Shown here piece after piece: positions 6,482 to 13,709 of a DNA stretch of 47,546 bases. Below the pieces are notes generated by a model, which saw only the letters and a program-made list of their open reading frames with translations, did not search any database and had not been told where the DNA came from. The translations under genes were made by a program, and so were the position numbers. Position 1 is the stretch's first letter. Every line of letters starts with the position of its first letter. Source of the DNA: a virus; the IMG/VR virus record IMGVR_UViG_3300025057_000010, positions 1 through 47,546 of that record. One strand, 5' to 3'.

Positions 6482-7579
6482 ATGACAAAAGATGAAGTTC
6501 AATTAGAAGCATTAGCTGCAACTGATAATAGACAAAGATGTGGAATAGTGTTAGGTACAGGTGTTGGTAAAACTTTAGTTGGTTTAAAACATATAGACAA
6601 GAACACTACTTCTTTAATGAAGTGTTTAATCGTAGCACCTAAAAAATCTATATTTCAATCTTGGAAAGATGATGCCAAAAAATTTGGTATGGAACATTTG
6701 TTGAATCGTATGGTGTTCACTACCTATTTAAGTTTAAATAAACATGATCCAAAAGACTTTGATGCAGTTTATTTAGATGAGTGTCATAGTCTATTAGATA
6801 ATCATAGAGGATTTTTACAACTATATAAAGGTAAGGTACTTGGTTTAACTGGTACACCACCAAAGAGAAGTTATTCTGAAAAAGGTAGATTAGTTAGTGA
6901 GTTTTGCCCGGTCGTTTATACATTTAAGGCCGATGATGCTGTAGAAAATAAAATACTAAATGATTATCAAATAATTGTACATCAAATAAGTTTATCTACT
7001 GACAAGAATTATCTTGTTAAAATGAAAAATAGAAAAGCTTGGATGACAAGTGAAGAACAAAACTATACTTACTGGTCACGTAGAATTGATGTAGGATCTG
7101 GAAATATGCACATGCTTAGAGTTATGAGAATGAAAGCAATGATGGAATATCCAAGTAAAGAGAAGTATACTAAAAAACTACTTGAGAATATTCCTACAAA
7201 ATGCATTGTATTTGCTAATACTCAAGCTCAAGCAGATAAACTTTGTGATTATAGTTATCACAGTAATAATCCAGATTCAGAAGATAATCTTATTGCATTT
7301 AAAAATGGTAATATAACCAAGTTATCTTGTGTATTACAATTAAGTGAGGGTGTTAATATTCCTAATTTAAAACAGGGTATTATAATGCACTCATATGGTA
7401 ATGAGAGAAAAGCAAGTCAAAGAATTGGTAGACTTTTAAGGTTAAATCCAGATGATAAAGCTATTGTACATATACTTTGTTATATGAATACGATAGATGA
7501 AAAGTGGGTTAAAGAGTCTTTAGAAAGCTTTGATCAAAGTAAAATTTTATGGAAGGATTACGGGGTTAATTTATATTAA
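6482..7579 (+). CDS. SF2 DNA helicase (DEAD/H-like)
   Basis: 365 residues, shorter than most SF2 enzymes. Walker A GTGVGKT (residues 25-31), Walker B DECH (99-102), motif III GLTGTPP (about 121-127) and motif VI QRIGR (313-317) are all present, covering both RecA lobes. The family unwinds or remodels DNA using ATP; phage versions act in replication start and recombination. Its stop codon lies inside the stem of the terminator at 7558, so transcription ends exactly with the gene. Confidence 0.93.
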   Translation: MTKDEVQLEALAATDNRQRCGIVLGTGVGKTLVGLKHIDKNTTSLMKCLIVAPKKSIFQSWKDDAKKFGMEHLLNRMVFTTYLSLNKHDPKDFDAVYLDECHSLLDNHRGFLQLYKGKVLGLTGTPPKRSYSEKGRLVSEFCPVVYTFKADDAVENKILNDYQIIVHQISLSTDKNYLVKMKNRKAWMTSEEQNYTYWSRRIDVGSGNMHMLRVMRMKAMMEYPSKEKYTKKLLENIPTKCIVFANTQAQADKLCDYSYHSNNPDSEDNLIAFKNGNITKLSCVLQLSEGVNIPNLKQGIIMHSYGNERKASQRIGRLLRLNPDDKAIVHILCYMNTIDEKWVKESLESFDQSKILWKDYGVNLY

Positions 7580-7593
7580 CCCTGTAATTTTTT
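7558..7593 (+). terminator. intrinsic terminator overlapping the end of the helicase gene
   Basis: TTACGGGGTTAAT (7558-7570) pairs with ATTAACCCTGTAA (7575-7587; one G-T pair), a 4-base loop, then TTTTTT. The 13-bp stem includes the helicase stop codon. Confidence 0.92.
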
Positions 7594-7609
7594 CGTATAT
7601 TATAAGTAT

Positions 7610-7867
7610 ATGATTAATTCAAATTTACATAAGCTAGTTTTATATAACGATAATATTCATACATATCAATATATAATGGCATCATTAATAAAATTTTGTA
7701 ATCATCACCCTCTTCAAGCAGAACAATGTGCTGTTATTACAAATAATAATGGTAAATGTGTAATTAAAGAGGGAAGTGATTTTTTAGAAATCTTAGAAAT
7801 AAAAGAAGAACTAGAAAATCTTGGAATTATAACTGAAATTGAAAGTCATGAAAGTTATATGTATTAA
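7610..7867 (+). CDS. clpS: ClpS-like adaptor of the Clp protease
   Basis: 85 residues, about the size of the ClpS core. HKLVLYNDNIHTYQYIMASL matches the ClpS start (YKVxLYNDDxTPMxxVxxxL), then AEQCAVITNNNGKCVI matches the AEQxxxxIHxxGKC region typical of Bacteroidetes ClpS, and KEELENLGIITEIE the C-terminal strand. ClpS delivers proteins with N-degron ends to ClpAP. The N-D pair that holds the N-degron is kept (YNDN), but the histidine contacting its alpha-amino group appears to be asparagine in TNNNGK. It might retarget or block host proteolysis; this is inferred. Confidence 0.82.
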   Translation: MINSNLHKLVLYNDNIHTYQYIMASLIKFCNHHPLQAEQCAVITNNNGKCVIKEGSDFLEILEIKEELENLGIITEIESHESYMY

Positions 7868-8159
7868 TTCAGAAGGTAAACCAGAAAATATAGCACTTAA
7901 TGAATGGATCCAAGAAGGTGAAATTTATACAGTGTATCAAATAGATAGAATGGGTTTACAGCATGGTAAAATAGGTTATAAATTAGAAGAAATAGAACTT
8001 ACAGATGAATCATTTCCTTATGAATATTATGATGCTGAAAGATTTAGACCTATTGAGCCAATGATAATTTTAGAAACAGTAAAACAAATGTTTGAAACTT
8101 TAACAGAATTAGAAGAAACTAATTCTAAAGAAGAAGACGCAGATCTCAGTAAAATATGA
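7848..8159 (+). CDS. hypothetical protein (103 aa)
   Basis: ATG 7848 (MKVICINSEGKPENIALNEW) is chosen over the in-frame TTG 7839. It overlaps the ClpS gene by 20 bases. The core EGEIYTVYQIDRM...GYKLEEIEL...YYDAERFRPI resembles a common small beta-rich protein of Bacteroidetes phages and mobile elements. The C-terminus is acidic. Its stop overlaps the next start (ATGA). Function unknown. Confidence 0.78.
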   Translation: MKVICINSEGKPENIALNEWIQEGEIYTVYQIDRMGLQHGKIGYKLEEIELTDESFPYEYYDAERFRPIEPMIILETVKQMFETLTELEETNSKEEDADLSKI

Positions 8160-8605
8160 AAGATTATACTATTGAAGAAGTAGTTCAATCTTTATCAAAA
8201 ATCAACAAAAAATCCAGAAAAAGAGTATTAGTAGATCAAAGAAGTTATTTGATTGGCATTCTTATACATAAATTCGGTATTACAGAACATAAGGTAGCTA
8301 AATTAACTGGTTATAATAGAGATACAATCCATTATAATAAAAAACTACCTTTAAATCTATGTAATGACCCTAAATATAAATCTAATGTATATGTTTTAGC
8401 AACACAGTATCCATTTGATTTTGCTCAATACTCTGAAATTGTAGAAAAAGAAAATAAGACAAAAAAAAATGTCAATATATCTTTAGTAATTGACAGAAAA
8501 ACTTATAAGAGATTAAAAGCTGCTGGATGGTTGAGAGGACATAAAGATGTAAGAATTACAATTAAAGAATTAATTGATAAAACATTGAAAGTATGGGACG
8601 AATGA
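8156..8605 (+). CDS. helix-turn-helix protein (149 aa), resembles DnaA C-terminal domain
   Basis: Residues about 20-60 (RKRVLVDQRSYLIGILIHKF, then ITEHKVAKLTGYNRDTIHYN) have the layout of a DnaA-type DNA-binding helix-turn-helix, including a GYNRDTIHY turn like DnaA's GRDHSTVxH. The C-terminal third holds NISLVIDRKTYKRLKAAGW, a possible strand-helix. It could be an origin-binding protein or a transcription regulator. ATGA coupling on both sides puts it in one operon with its neighbours. Confidence 0.7.
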   Translation: MKDYTIEEVVQSLSKINKKSRKRVLVDQRSYLIGILIHKFGITEHKVAKLTGYNRDTIHYNKKLPLNLCNDPKYKSNVYVLATQYPFDFAQYSEIVEKENKTKKNVNISLVIDRKTYKRLKAAGWLRGHKDVRITIKELIDKTLKVWDE

Positions 8606-8838
8606 AAGATTTATATATAGAAATCTGTAATGCAAATAATGGTGAAATACCAAGAGAATTAACTATAGCAGATGCTGCTAGAATGAAAGAATTAGAGATT
8701 TATGAATGGGAATTATATGAGAAAAAGATGGCAAATATTGGATTACAACATTGGAAAGAGAATAATCCTTCAGAAGTTAAAAAGATGGAGTTTGCCGAAA
8801 GAAAATCTAAACGTGTCCACAAAGAAGACGAGGATTAA
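8602..8838 (+). CDS. small helical hypothetical protein (78 aa)
   Basis: ATG 8602 gives an ATGA overlap with the upstream stop, the usual junction here; an ATG at 8593 would add three residues. Sequence is charged and helical (MKDLYIEICNANNGEIPREL onward), ending KRVHKEDED. No family recognised. Confidence 0.7.
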   Translation: MKDLYIEICNANNGEIPRELTIADAARMKELEIYEWELYEKKMANIGLQHWKENNPSEVKKMEFAERKSKRVHKEDED

Positions 8839-8840
8839 TA

Positions 8841-9710
8841 ATGAGCAAGGTAATTAAAACTACTAGAAAGTCTATGGTTATTAGACCTTCTGGTAGATCA
8901 ACAGATTTTATTTCTCCAAGTTTTGGGCACGGGTGTTTGTACAATTGTAGTTATTGTTATATGAAAAGACATAAACCTGATGGTTTAAGTATAGCTACAA
9001 ATACTAATGATATATTAACTGAGATTAACTCTCATTGTTGGTTTGCTGATGTGGACAAGCCAAATCAAACAGGAGAATTTATTACTTATGATATATCATG
9101 TAATGAAGACTTTGCATTACACGCAAAGTATCATGAGTGGGAAAAGATTTTTAACTTTTTTAAAGATCACCCACTTGCTATGGGATCGTTTGCTACTAAA
9201 TATGTAAACAAAAAGCTTTTAAGCTTTAATCCAGAAGGTAAGATCAGAATAAGATTTAGTCTTATGCCTGAAAAAATTAGAAGGAAACTTGAACCAGCTA
9301 CAGCATCTATTGAAAAAAGATTAGGTGCTGTAACTAATTTTTTAGATGCTGGGTATGAAGTTCATTTAAATTTTAGTCCGGTTGTAGTTTATGATGGATG
9401 GTTAAAAGATTATGAAAGGTTATTTGAAGATGTTGGTACAATTGCTTATTGTTCTGGTTGGGATAATAATAATGTCAAAGCCGAAGTAATATTTCTTACT
9501 CATAATGAAGATAAGCATAAGTATAATCTCCATAATAATTTACCAGGAGAAGAATTACTTTGGAATCCAAAACTTCAAGAATCTAAAATATCACAATATG
9601 GTGGTAAAAATTTAAGATATGATCATAACTATAAGCCACAGTTTATAGAACAATGGGTTAAACTGCATGATAAGTATATTCCCTGGAATACAATACGTTA
9701 TATTTTTTAA
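8841..9710 (+). CDS. radical SAM enzyme resembling spore photoproduct lyase
   Basis: 289 residues. C32-x3-C36-x2-C39 in FGHGCLYNCSYCYMKRHKP is the cluster-binding motif of radical SAM enzymes, which bind a [4Fe-4S] cluster and S-adenosylmethionine. The residues around it and the later stretches (FATKYVNKKLL, RIRFSLMPEKIRRKLEPAT, EVHLNFSPVVVYDGW) look like the spore photoproduct lyase (SplB) group. That enzyme reverses a UV thymine dimer in spore DNA; here a phage DNA repair or modification role would be natural but is inference. It lacks the N-terminal extension of spore enzymes. Confidence 0.85.
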   Translation: MSKVIKTTRKSMVIRPSGRSTDFISPSFGHGCLYNCSYCYMKRHKPDGLSIATNTNDILTEINSHCWFADVDKPNQTGEFITYDISCNEDFALHAKYHEWEKIFNFFKDHPLAMGSFATKYVNKKLLSFNPEGKIRIRFSLMPEKIRRKLEPATASIEKRLGAVTNFLDAGYEVHLNFSPVVVYDGWLKDYERLFEDVGTIAYCSGWDNNNVKAEVIFLTHNEDKHKYNLHNNLPGEELLWNPKLQESKISQYGGKNLRYDHNYKPQFIEQWVKLHDKYIPWNTIRYIF

Positions 9711-9712
9711 TT

Positions 9713-10132
9713 ATGGTAAAAGGTTTTAAAGATAAAAAGATCAAAAACCTTATTGCAGATATATGTGAAGAGCACTTTAAACTTTGTTCTGAATTAGAGA
9801 CATATGTTGGTAGTAACTTAGCTTACTTATGGTACATGTATCATTCTGGAACAAAAAAAGGTGATTTTAAACCTTTTATATTTTTAGCTGAAATTAATCT
9901 TTTAATAAATTTTAATTATCTAAATGAAAAGTCAAAAGATAATATTATAAGTATGTTAAAAAGTGAAGATGAAGACAATAATTATCTAGCTGCAATAAGT
10001 ATTTTAGAATTAAGAAAGCAAAGAATTAAAGATTGTAATTTATATACAAAAGAAAATAAGTTTTATGATCATATTAAGTACGATAAAGATATTATAAAAC
10101 TAGAGGATTTTCATAAATCAAAAATAGATTAA
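9713..10132 (+). CDS. hypothetical protein (139 aa)
   Basis: Starts MVKGFKDKKIKNLIADICEE, mostly helical, with a hydrophobic middle (FIFLAEINLLINFNYL) too polar to be a clear membrane helix. It lies 2 bases after the radical SAM gene. No family recognised. Confidence 0.75.
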   Translation: MVKGFKDKKIKNLIADICEEHFKLCSELETYVGSNLAYLWYMYHSGTKKGDFKPFIFLAEINLLINFNYLNEKSKDNIISMLKSEDEDNNYLAAISILELRKQRIKDCNLYTKENKFYDHIKYDKDIIKLEDFHKSKID

Positions 10133-10133
10133 T

Positions 10134-10418
10134 ATGACAAAAATAACTTTAGAAAAGTATATAGATGAACAAATAGCAAAATGTGCTAGATATCCTGATG
10201 AATATACAGCAGGTGTTATAGATGCATTATTAAGAGTTAAGATTTTTATAAAATCTGATAATTATTTAGAAAATCAAAAAGTTAAAAACCTGGAAGATTT
10301 TGTTGACAGAGTTATTAATCATGCTTACATGTATCAATCTGAATTTTATAAAGAAGGTGTTGACTTATTAAATAACAAAGACAATGGAGAAGAGCCAGAT
10401 AAAAAAGAGACAATCTGA
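10134..10418 (+). CDS. hypothetical protein (94 aa)
   Basis: Starts MTKITLEKYIDEQIAKCARY; helical and charged, with an acidic lysine-rich tail. Overlaps the next gene by 35 bases in another frame. Small helical proteins of this kind are common in phage early blocks. No function recognised. Confidence 0.7.
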   Translation: MTKITLEKYIDEQIAKCARYPDEYTAGVIDALLRVKIFIKSDNYLENQKVKNLEDFVDRVINHAYMYQSEFYKEGVDLLNNKDNGEEPDKKETI

Positions 10419-10695
10419 CTTAAAGAATCAGATATATCAGTTTATTATATCTCGAAAACCTGAATATTTTCCTTTTAAACTAGGAGATAAAATTATTCAA
10501 TTAGGTTTAAATAATTGGTCCTTTGATAAAAAAGGAAATGTTTTATCTGAACCATATATGGAAATAACCGGGGTGGGTAGAACATTATATTTTTACGTAT
10601 GGGGTAGTAATGAACATGTAGGTAGTAAAACTACTTCATATAGATTAATGAGATATAATCCAAATGCTAAATCTATAGAGGATTATATAAAATAA
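10384..10695 (+). CDS. hypothetical protein (103 aa)
   Basis: No later start is reasonable, so the 35-base overlap with the preceding gene stands. The N-terminus is basic; the rest is strand-rich with aromatic residues (MEITGVGRTLYFYVWGSNEH), like a small beta-barrel. No family recognised. Confidence 0.65.
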   Translation: MEKSQIKKRQSDLKNQIYQFIISRKPEYFPFKLGDKIIQLGLNNWSFDKKGNVLSEPYMEITGVGRTLYFYVWGSNEHVGSKTTSYRLMRYNPNAKSIEDYIK

Positions 10696-10767
10696 AAAGA
10701 AAATGGGAAAATATAGAAAACAAATTTTTATAGGAATAGGTATTGTTAACTTTAACTCATTAGTACA

Positions 10768-10887
10768 ATGAAGAAAAAACCTTGCTACTCATGTCGTGAA
10801 ATAAAGCCTGTTTCAGAAATGGAAGATATGGGTGTGTGGGTATGCAAAAAATGCCTTGAAAAAAGTGGAAAGAAAAAGAAAAAATGA
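10768..10887 (+). CDS. tiny zinc-ribbon protein (39 aa)
   Basis: Starts MKKKPCYSCREIKPV and ends in five lysines. C6-x2-C9 and C26-x2-C29 form a complete four-cysteine zinc-ribbon pattern. Its stop overlaps the next start (ATGA at 10884), which argues it is a true gene despite its size. It probably binds zinc and perhaps nucleic acid. Confidence 0.65.
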   Translation: MKKKPCYSCREIKPVSEMEDMGVWVCKKCLEKSGKKKKK

Positions 10888-11066
10888 GTAAAGAAAAAGA
10901 CATAAATGCCCAGATAATGGCACTAAAGAGCAAACTAACTGGTGATCTGTATGAAGACATGCAGACACACCAGCAGATATATGAACTAAAGAAGTTACTA
11001 AACCCTGAGATAGTAGATAATCCAGAGCTTGATGATGATGATGAATGTCTCTCATGCGGCTCATAA
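10884..11066 (+). CDS. small hypothetical protein (60 aa)
   Basis: Starts MSKEKDINAQIMALKSKLTG, a helical charged protein ending in DDDDECLSCGS, half of a zinc-ribbon-like C-x2-C. ATGA coupling with the tiny zinc-ribbon gene suggests the two products are made together. Confidence 0.6.
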   Translation: MSKEKDINAQIMALKSKLTGDLYEDMQTHQQIYELKKLLNPEIVDNPELDDDDECLSCGS

Positions 11067-11076
11067 AATAAAAAAG

Positions 11077-11382
11077 ATGAGCAAAGAACAAACACCATTA
11101 GAGGAAGCTAATAAATGGCTTGAAAATATAGACGTAAAAATGTGGCTTCAAACAGTTATAGATGATATTAATCCTAAAGCCTGTCTTGCTGAAGTTTTAT
11201 CTGAATTTGCACAACAACTCCTAAACAAAGAAAAGGAACAAAGAGAGAAACTGATTAAAGAGGTTTGTGTTGAATGTTACAGAGCAGGACAAGACCACGA
11301 AAATTATGACAAAATGGGGTTGAAACCTTATGGTGCTGAACAATACTACAACGAAGTAATTAAACCAAAGTATAAGATATGA
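11077..11382 (+). CDS. helical hypothetical protein (101 aa)
   Basis: ATG 11077 (MSKEQTPLEEANKWLENIDV) is preferred; the longer frame from 11029 starts with five methionines read through the end of the upstream gene. EQREKLIKEVCVECYRAGQD with LLNKEKEQ suggests a long helix. Resembles small proteins of Bacteroidetes mobile elements. Stop overlaps the next start (ATGA). Confidence 0.7.
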   Translation: MSKEQTPLEEANKWLENIDVKMWLQTVIDDINPKACLAEVLSEFAQQLLNKEKEQREKLIKEVCVECYRAGQDHENYDKMGLKPYGAEQYYNEVIKPKYKI

Positions 11383-12023
11383 AAAAAGAACATCAAATAA
11401 TAATGCTTCCAAGTGAGAATTGGTCAAGTATTGTTCTCAGTAACAAAGGAGAATTAGAATATACCTACGGAGAAAAGGTTAACGGATTCCAAAAAAATCT
11501 CTACATACTCTCAGATGAAGAGATCAATAAAGGAGATTGGGTTGTTTTTAGAGCTAATGGCAGAGTAGATGGTGAATGGATTTTGGACCAAGCTAGAGCA
11601 GATGGTCAAGCATATAAGATTCAAAGAAAAATCATAGCCACAACTGATGCTGAGTTATTACCGTATGGATATTCGGCAATGGAAGCACAGGATGAAGGGA
11701 AATATTATCCTGCATTTATATCCCAACACATCATAAAAGCCTATGTTAAAAAGCCATTTGATGAAGTAGAGGTTGAGTATCTAACAAAGCTTAAAAAAGG
11801 GACTGATTTGGGCTATGAGTGTAACTATATTGTGCCTGATAAACCAAAACTAAACCAAGACGGAACACTAGCTGTTAGTTTGGTTGAGGAGAAGTCTGAA
11901 CTTGATAAGTGTAAGGAAAGCTTATGGTATTTTATGACTAACTATGCTACTATAGACGGTAAGCCATTTAAAACCTCAATGAGTGAAGAAGAATGTGAAC
12001 AATGGATTAAAGAAAACTTGTAG
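11379..12023 (+). CDS. hypothetical protein (214 aa)
   Basis: Starts MKKEHQIIMLPSENWSSIVL. Residues 1-130 are strand-rich (GDWVVFRANGRVDGEWILDQ). The C-terminal 50 residues end in CEQWIKENL, whose codons form the first copy of border repeat A. TAG stop. Looks like proteins of Bacteroidetes phages and prophages, but no function is known to me. Confidence 0.75.
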   Translation: MKKEHQIIMLPSENWSSIVLSNKGELEYTYGEKVNGFQKNLYILSDEEINKGDWVVFRANGRVDGEWILDQARADGQAYKIQRKIIATTDAELLPYGYSAMEAQDEGKYYPAFISQHIIKAYVKKPFDEVEVEYLTKLKKGTDLGYECNYIVPDKPKLNQDGTLAVSLVEEKSELDKCKESLWYFMTNYATIDGKPFKTSMSEEECEQWIKENL

Positions 12024-12025
12024 TT

Positions 12026-12187
12026 ATGGAAGAAAAGATTGGAAAATTACTTGAAGAACATTGGGAAGAAAACGGATTCACAAGAGAATCAACAATGAAT
12101 TTTATTGAGGAATTTAAAAGTGCTATGTCTGACCACGCAATAGTAGTTGACATTGATTACGTTTCTCACGAAGTAGATTATGATTAA
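12026..12187 (+). CDS. small acidic hypothetical protein (53 aa)
   Basis: Starts MEEKIGKLLEEHWEENGFTR and ends SHEVDYD. Flanked on both sides by border repeat A, which supplies its leader. Acidic and helical. Too short for any family call. Confidence 0.6.
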   Translation: MEEKIGKLLEEHWEENGFTRESTMNFIEEFKSAMSDHAIVVDIDYVSHEVDYD

Positions 12188-12202
12188 AGAAAACTTGTAG
12201 TT

Positions 12203-12427
12203 ATGAAGATGATAACAATTTACTTAATGGGATTTTTATACTTCTCCTTTTTAGCATTACCGCTAATGATAATTGTATTCTTCCCTATATTACCAATAAT
12301 GCTATTAGCATTTCCTATGACGGTTATGAATGAAGGCACAACTAATGTTCATTGGACACAAAAGCCCTATCTATGGTGGTTTAAAAATGTGTGGTTAAAT
12401 GCAATAAAATTAATTGGTGTTAAATAA
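12203..12427 (+). CDS. small membrane protein (74 aa)
   Basis: Starts MKMITIYLMGFLYFSFLALP. Residues 3-42 form one long or two short transmembrane helices, followed by a tryptophan-rich tail (HWTQKPYLWWFKNVW) likely to lie at the membrane surface. Leader is border repeat A. Function unknown. Confidence 0.7.
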   Translation: MKMITIYLMGFLYFSFLALPLMIIVFFPILPIMLLAFPMTVMNEGTTNVHWTQKPYLWWFKNVWLNAIKLIGVK

Positions 12428-12442
12428 AGAAAACTTATAGTT

Positions 12443-12829
12443 ATGGAAAAAGAATTTGTACCGTATGATATAGCATTAGCTATGAAGGAGTTGGGATTTG
12501 ATGAAAGTTGTGTAGCTCACTACAGAGATAAAGAAACACTCACGTTGTTAGGGTATGGTATTGTAGGAATATCTTACTCTGAATTTAAGGATGAAGGACA
12601 AGTTCTTGCCCCACTATATCAACAAGCGTTTAGATGGTTTAGAGAGAAGTATAACATTGATGCTAGGTTTCATACCTATACCCATCATAAAGAAGGTGTT
12701 AGAACTGATTGGATGTGGGATTATATTGATGGGAAGAAGACTTCATTTGATGGACACGAAAAGTCTGACAAAGAAGCACAAGACGCTTGTCTTAGAAAAC
12801 TAATTGAAATTGTAGAAGAAAACTTGTAG
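12443..12829 (+). CDS. conserved hypothetical protein of Bacteroidetes mobile elements (128 aa)
   Basis: FVPYDIALAMKELGFDESC at residues 4-22 and PLYQQAFRWFREKYNIDARF at about 53-72 are the hallmarks of a protein I recall as very common in Bacteroidetes phages and prophages, with no known function. The C-terminal helix ends EIVEENL, encoded within border repeat A. Confidence 0.8.
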   Translation: MEKEFVPYDIALAMKELGFDESCVAHYRDKETLTLLGYGIVGISYSEFKDEGQVLAPLYQQAFRWFREKYNIDARFHTYTHHKEGVRTDWMWDYIDGKKTSFDGHEKSDKEAQDACLRKLIEIVEENL

Positions 12830-12831
12830 TT

Positions 12832-13098
12832 ATGGAAAAATTAAAGAAGATATTATTAGGAATGGGTTATTTAACCTGGATGATCTGCAACATTGCAGTA
12901 ATATATGGAATAGGATGGGGAGCAATTAAGCTCTTAGAATCTGGATCAGCAGGAGAATTTTTACTGAAGCTTGCTGGTGGTATGATCATGGTGTTGTTAA
13001 TGGTGATATTGAGTATTCTATGCTTAGGATTGGTTGCAATGCTTTTTGGAGATGAAAGGATGGCAAATAAATTTGATGATATATTTCCTGACATGTAA
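12832..13098 (+). CDS. small two-helix membrane protein (88 aa)
   Basis: Residues 6-36 and 47-70 (AGGMIMVLLMVILSILCLGL) are clear transmembrane segments with a short soluble tail (ERMANKFDDIFPDM). It could be a holin or inhibitor by size and topology, but early-block position argues against lysis. Last gene before the structured gap. Confidence 0.72.
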   Translation: MEKLKKILLGMGYLTWMICNIAVIYGIGWGAIKLLESGSAGEFLLKLAGGMIMVLLMVILSILCLGLVAMLFGDERMANKFDDIFPDM

Positions 13099-13438
13099 AA
13101 TAGTATTTACCAAAACAGGGATTTTGTAAAAAGTATTTAAGTGTGACCTTCGGGATGGCAATGTCATGTTAAGGTCTGGGAAGCGTAGTAGAAGTGGCTT
13201 ATTATGGTAGGACTTACCAAATAAGTGAATTTTCTTGTTAAGCGTGGAGACAGATGGGCAACCCAATGGTGACTGAAGGAGCAAAGTGTATGAGATCTTC
13301 TTGGTAATAGAGAAGACGGAGAGCCTAATACACAGTGTTAAGTTAATCAGTTAGTGTGGCTTATTCTTATGGAAAAAAAGAATAAGCAGAAACCTGCTCT
13401 GACTTAACACTACTTAAATTTATTAAAGAAAAACAAAG
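13099..13438 (+). ncRNA. candidate structured RNA region (about 340 nt)
   Basis: No gene fits. Clear helices in order: TTTA plus CAAAA with TTTTG plus TAAA (13106-13130); GACCTT 13145-13150 with AAGGTC 13171-13176; CTTATT-A-TGGTA 13198-13209 with TACCAAATAAG 13215-13225 (11 bp, one bulge); TGGG-CAA-CCCA 13255-13265; TCTTCT 13296-13301 with AGAAGA 13311-13316; AGTGTTAAGT 13334-13343 with ACTTAACACT 13402-13411 (10 bp), enclosing GCTTATTCTT 13359-13368 with AAGAATAAGC 13378-13387 (10 bp). No tRNA, rRNA or known riboswitch motif is recognised. Strand inferred from neighbouring genes. Confidence 0.6.
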
Positions 13439-13546
13439 ATGAAAAAAATAATTAAATGGTTTGAATTAAATTTAGGTTGGTTCTTCATAAATGGAAGAAA
13501 ACAAGAGCAATGGAATGAATATTTAAAACAAAACAAAGATGAGTAG
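13439..13546 (+). CDS. tiny hypothetical protein (35 aa)
   Basis: MKKIIKWFELNLGWFFINGR onward, an amphipathic aromatic helix possibly membrane-associated, ending QNKDE. It follows the structured region directly and opens the border-repeat-B series. TAG stop. Confidence 0.5.
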   Translation: MKKIIKWFELNLGWFFINGRKQEQWNEYLKQNKDE

Positions 13547-13709
13547 CTACGTTTCAGTAAAAATATCTCCAACAGAATATAAACATTTCCCCGTTGATGA
13601 ATATGTTCTAACCTATATTAAACAATTGGAAAGTGCAATCAACGATGAACGTGTTAGAGATACTTTAAAAGAATTATATCCAAGATTAAATCAAAACAAA
13701 GATGAGTAA
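13539..13709 (+). CDS. small hypothetical protein (56 aa)
   Basis: MSSYVSVKISPTEYKHFPVD onward; a short helix LTYIKQLESAINDERVRDTL follows. It ends NQNKDE through border repeat B and overlaps both neighbours by 8 bases. Looks like a fragment-sized folded protein; no family. Confidence 0.58.
   Translation: MSSYVSVKISPTEYKHFPVDEYVLTYIKQLESAINDERVRDTLKELYPRLNQNKDE

Larger units (their letters stand above)
12006..12834 (+). repeat. border repeat A (four copies)
   Basis: The sequence AAAGAAAACTTGTAGTTATG occurs ending at the ATG of successive genes: 12006-12028, 12183-12205 (23 bases identical to the first), 12423-12445 (two to three changes) and 12812-12834 (first bases differ). Its TAG is the stop of the upstream gene in copies 1 and 4; in copies 2 and 3 it is untranslated leader. 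It acts as a common translation-start module. Confidence 0.85.

Noticed and set aside
10704-10772. 22-codon frame between 10695 and 10768
   Set aside because: Too short, no coupling to a good neighbour, low-complexity product; the zinc-ribbon frame after it is better supported.
10760-11098. Minus-strand frames of 92 and 112 residues
   Set aside because: They are reverse shadows of the small plus-strand genes; composition (runs of F, S, H) is typical of antisense reading.
12591-12803. 70-residue plus frame inside the 128-residue gene
   Set aside because: An alternative frame of a better supported gene; product lacks any known pattern.
13024-13284. 86-residue minus frame over the structured gap
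   Set aside because: It runs across hairpins and the end of the membrane gene; no start signal or family likeness.
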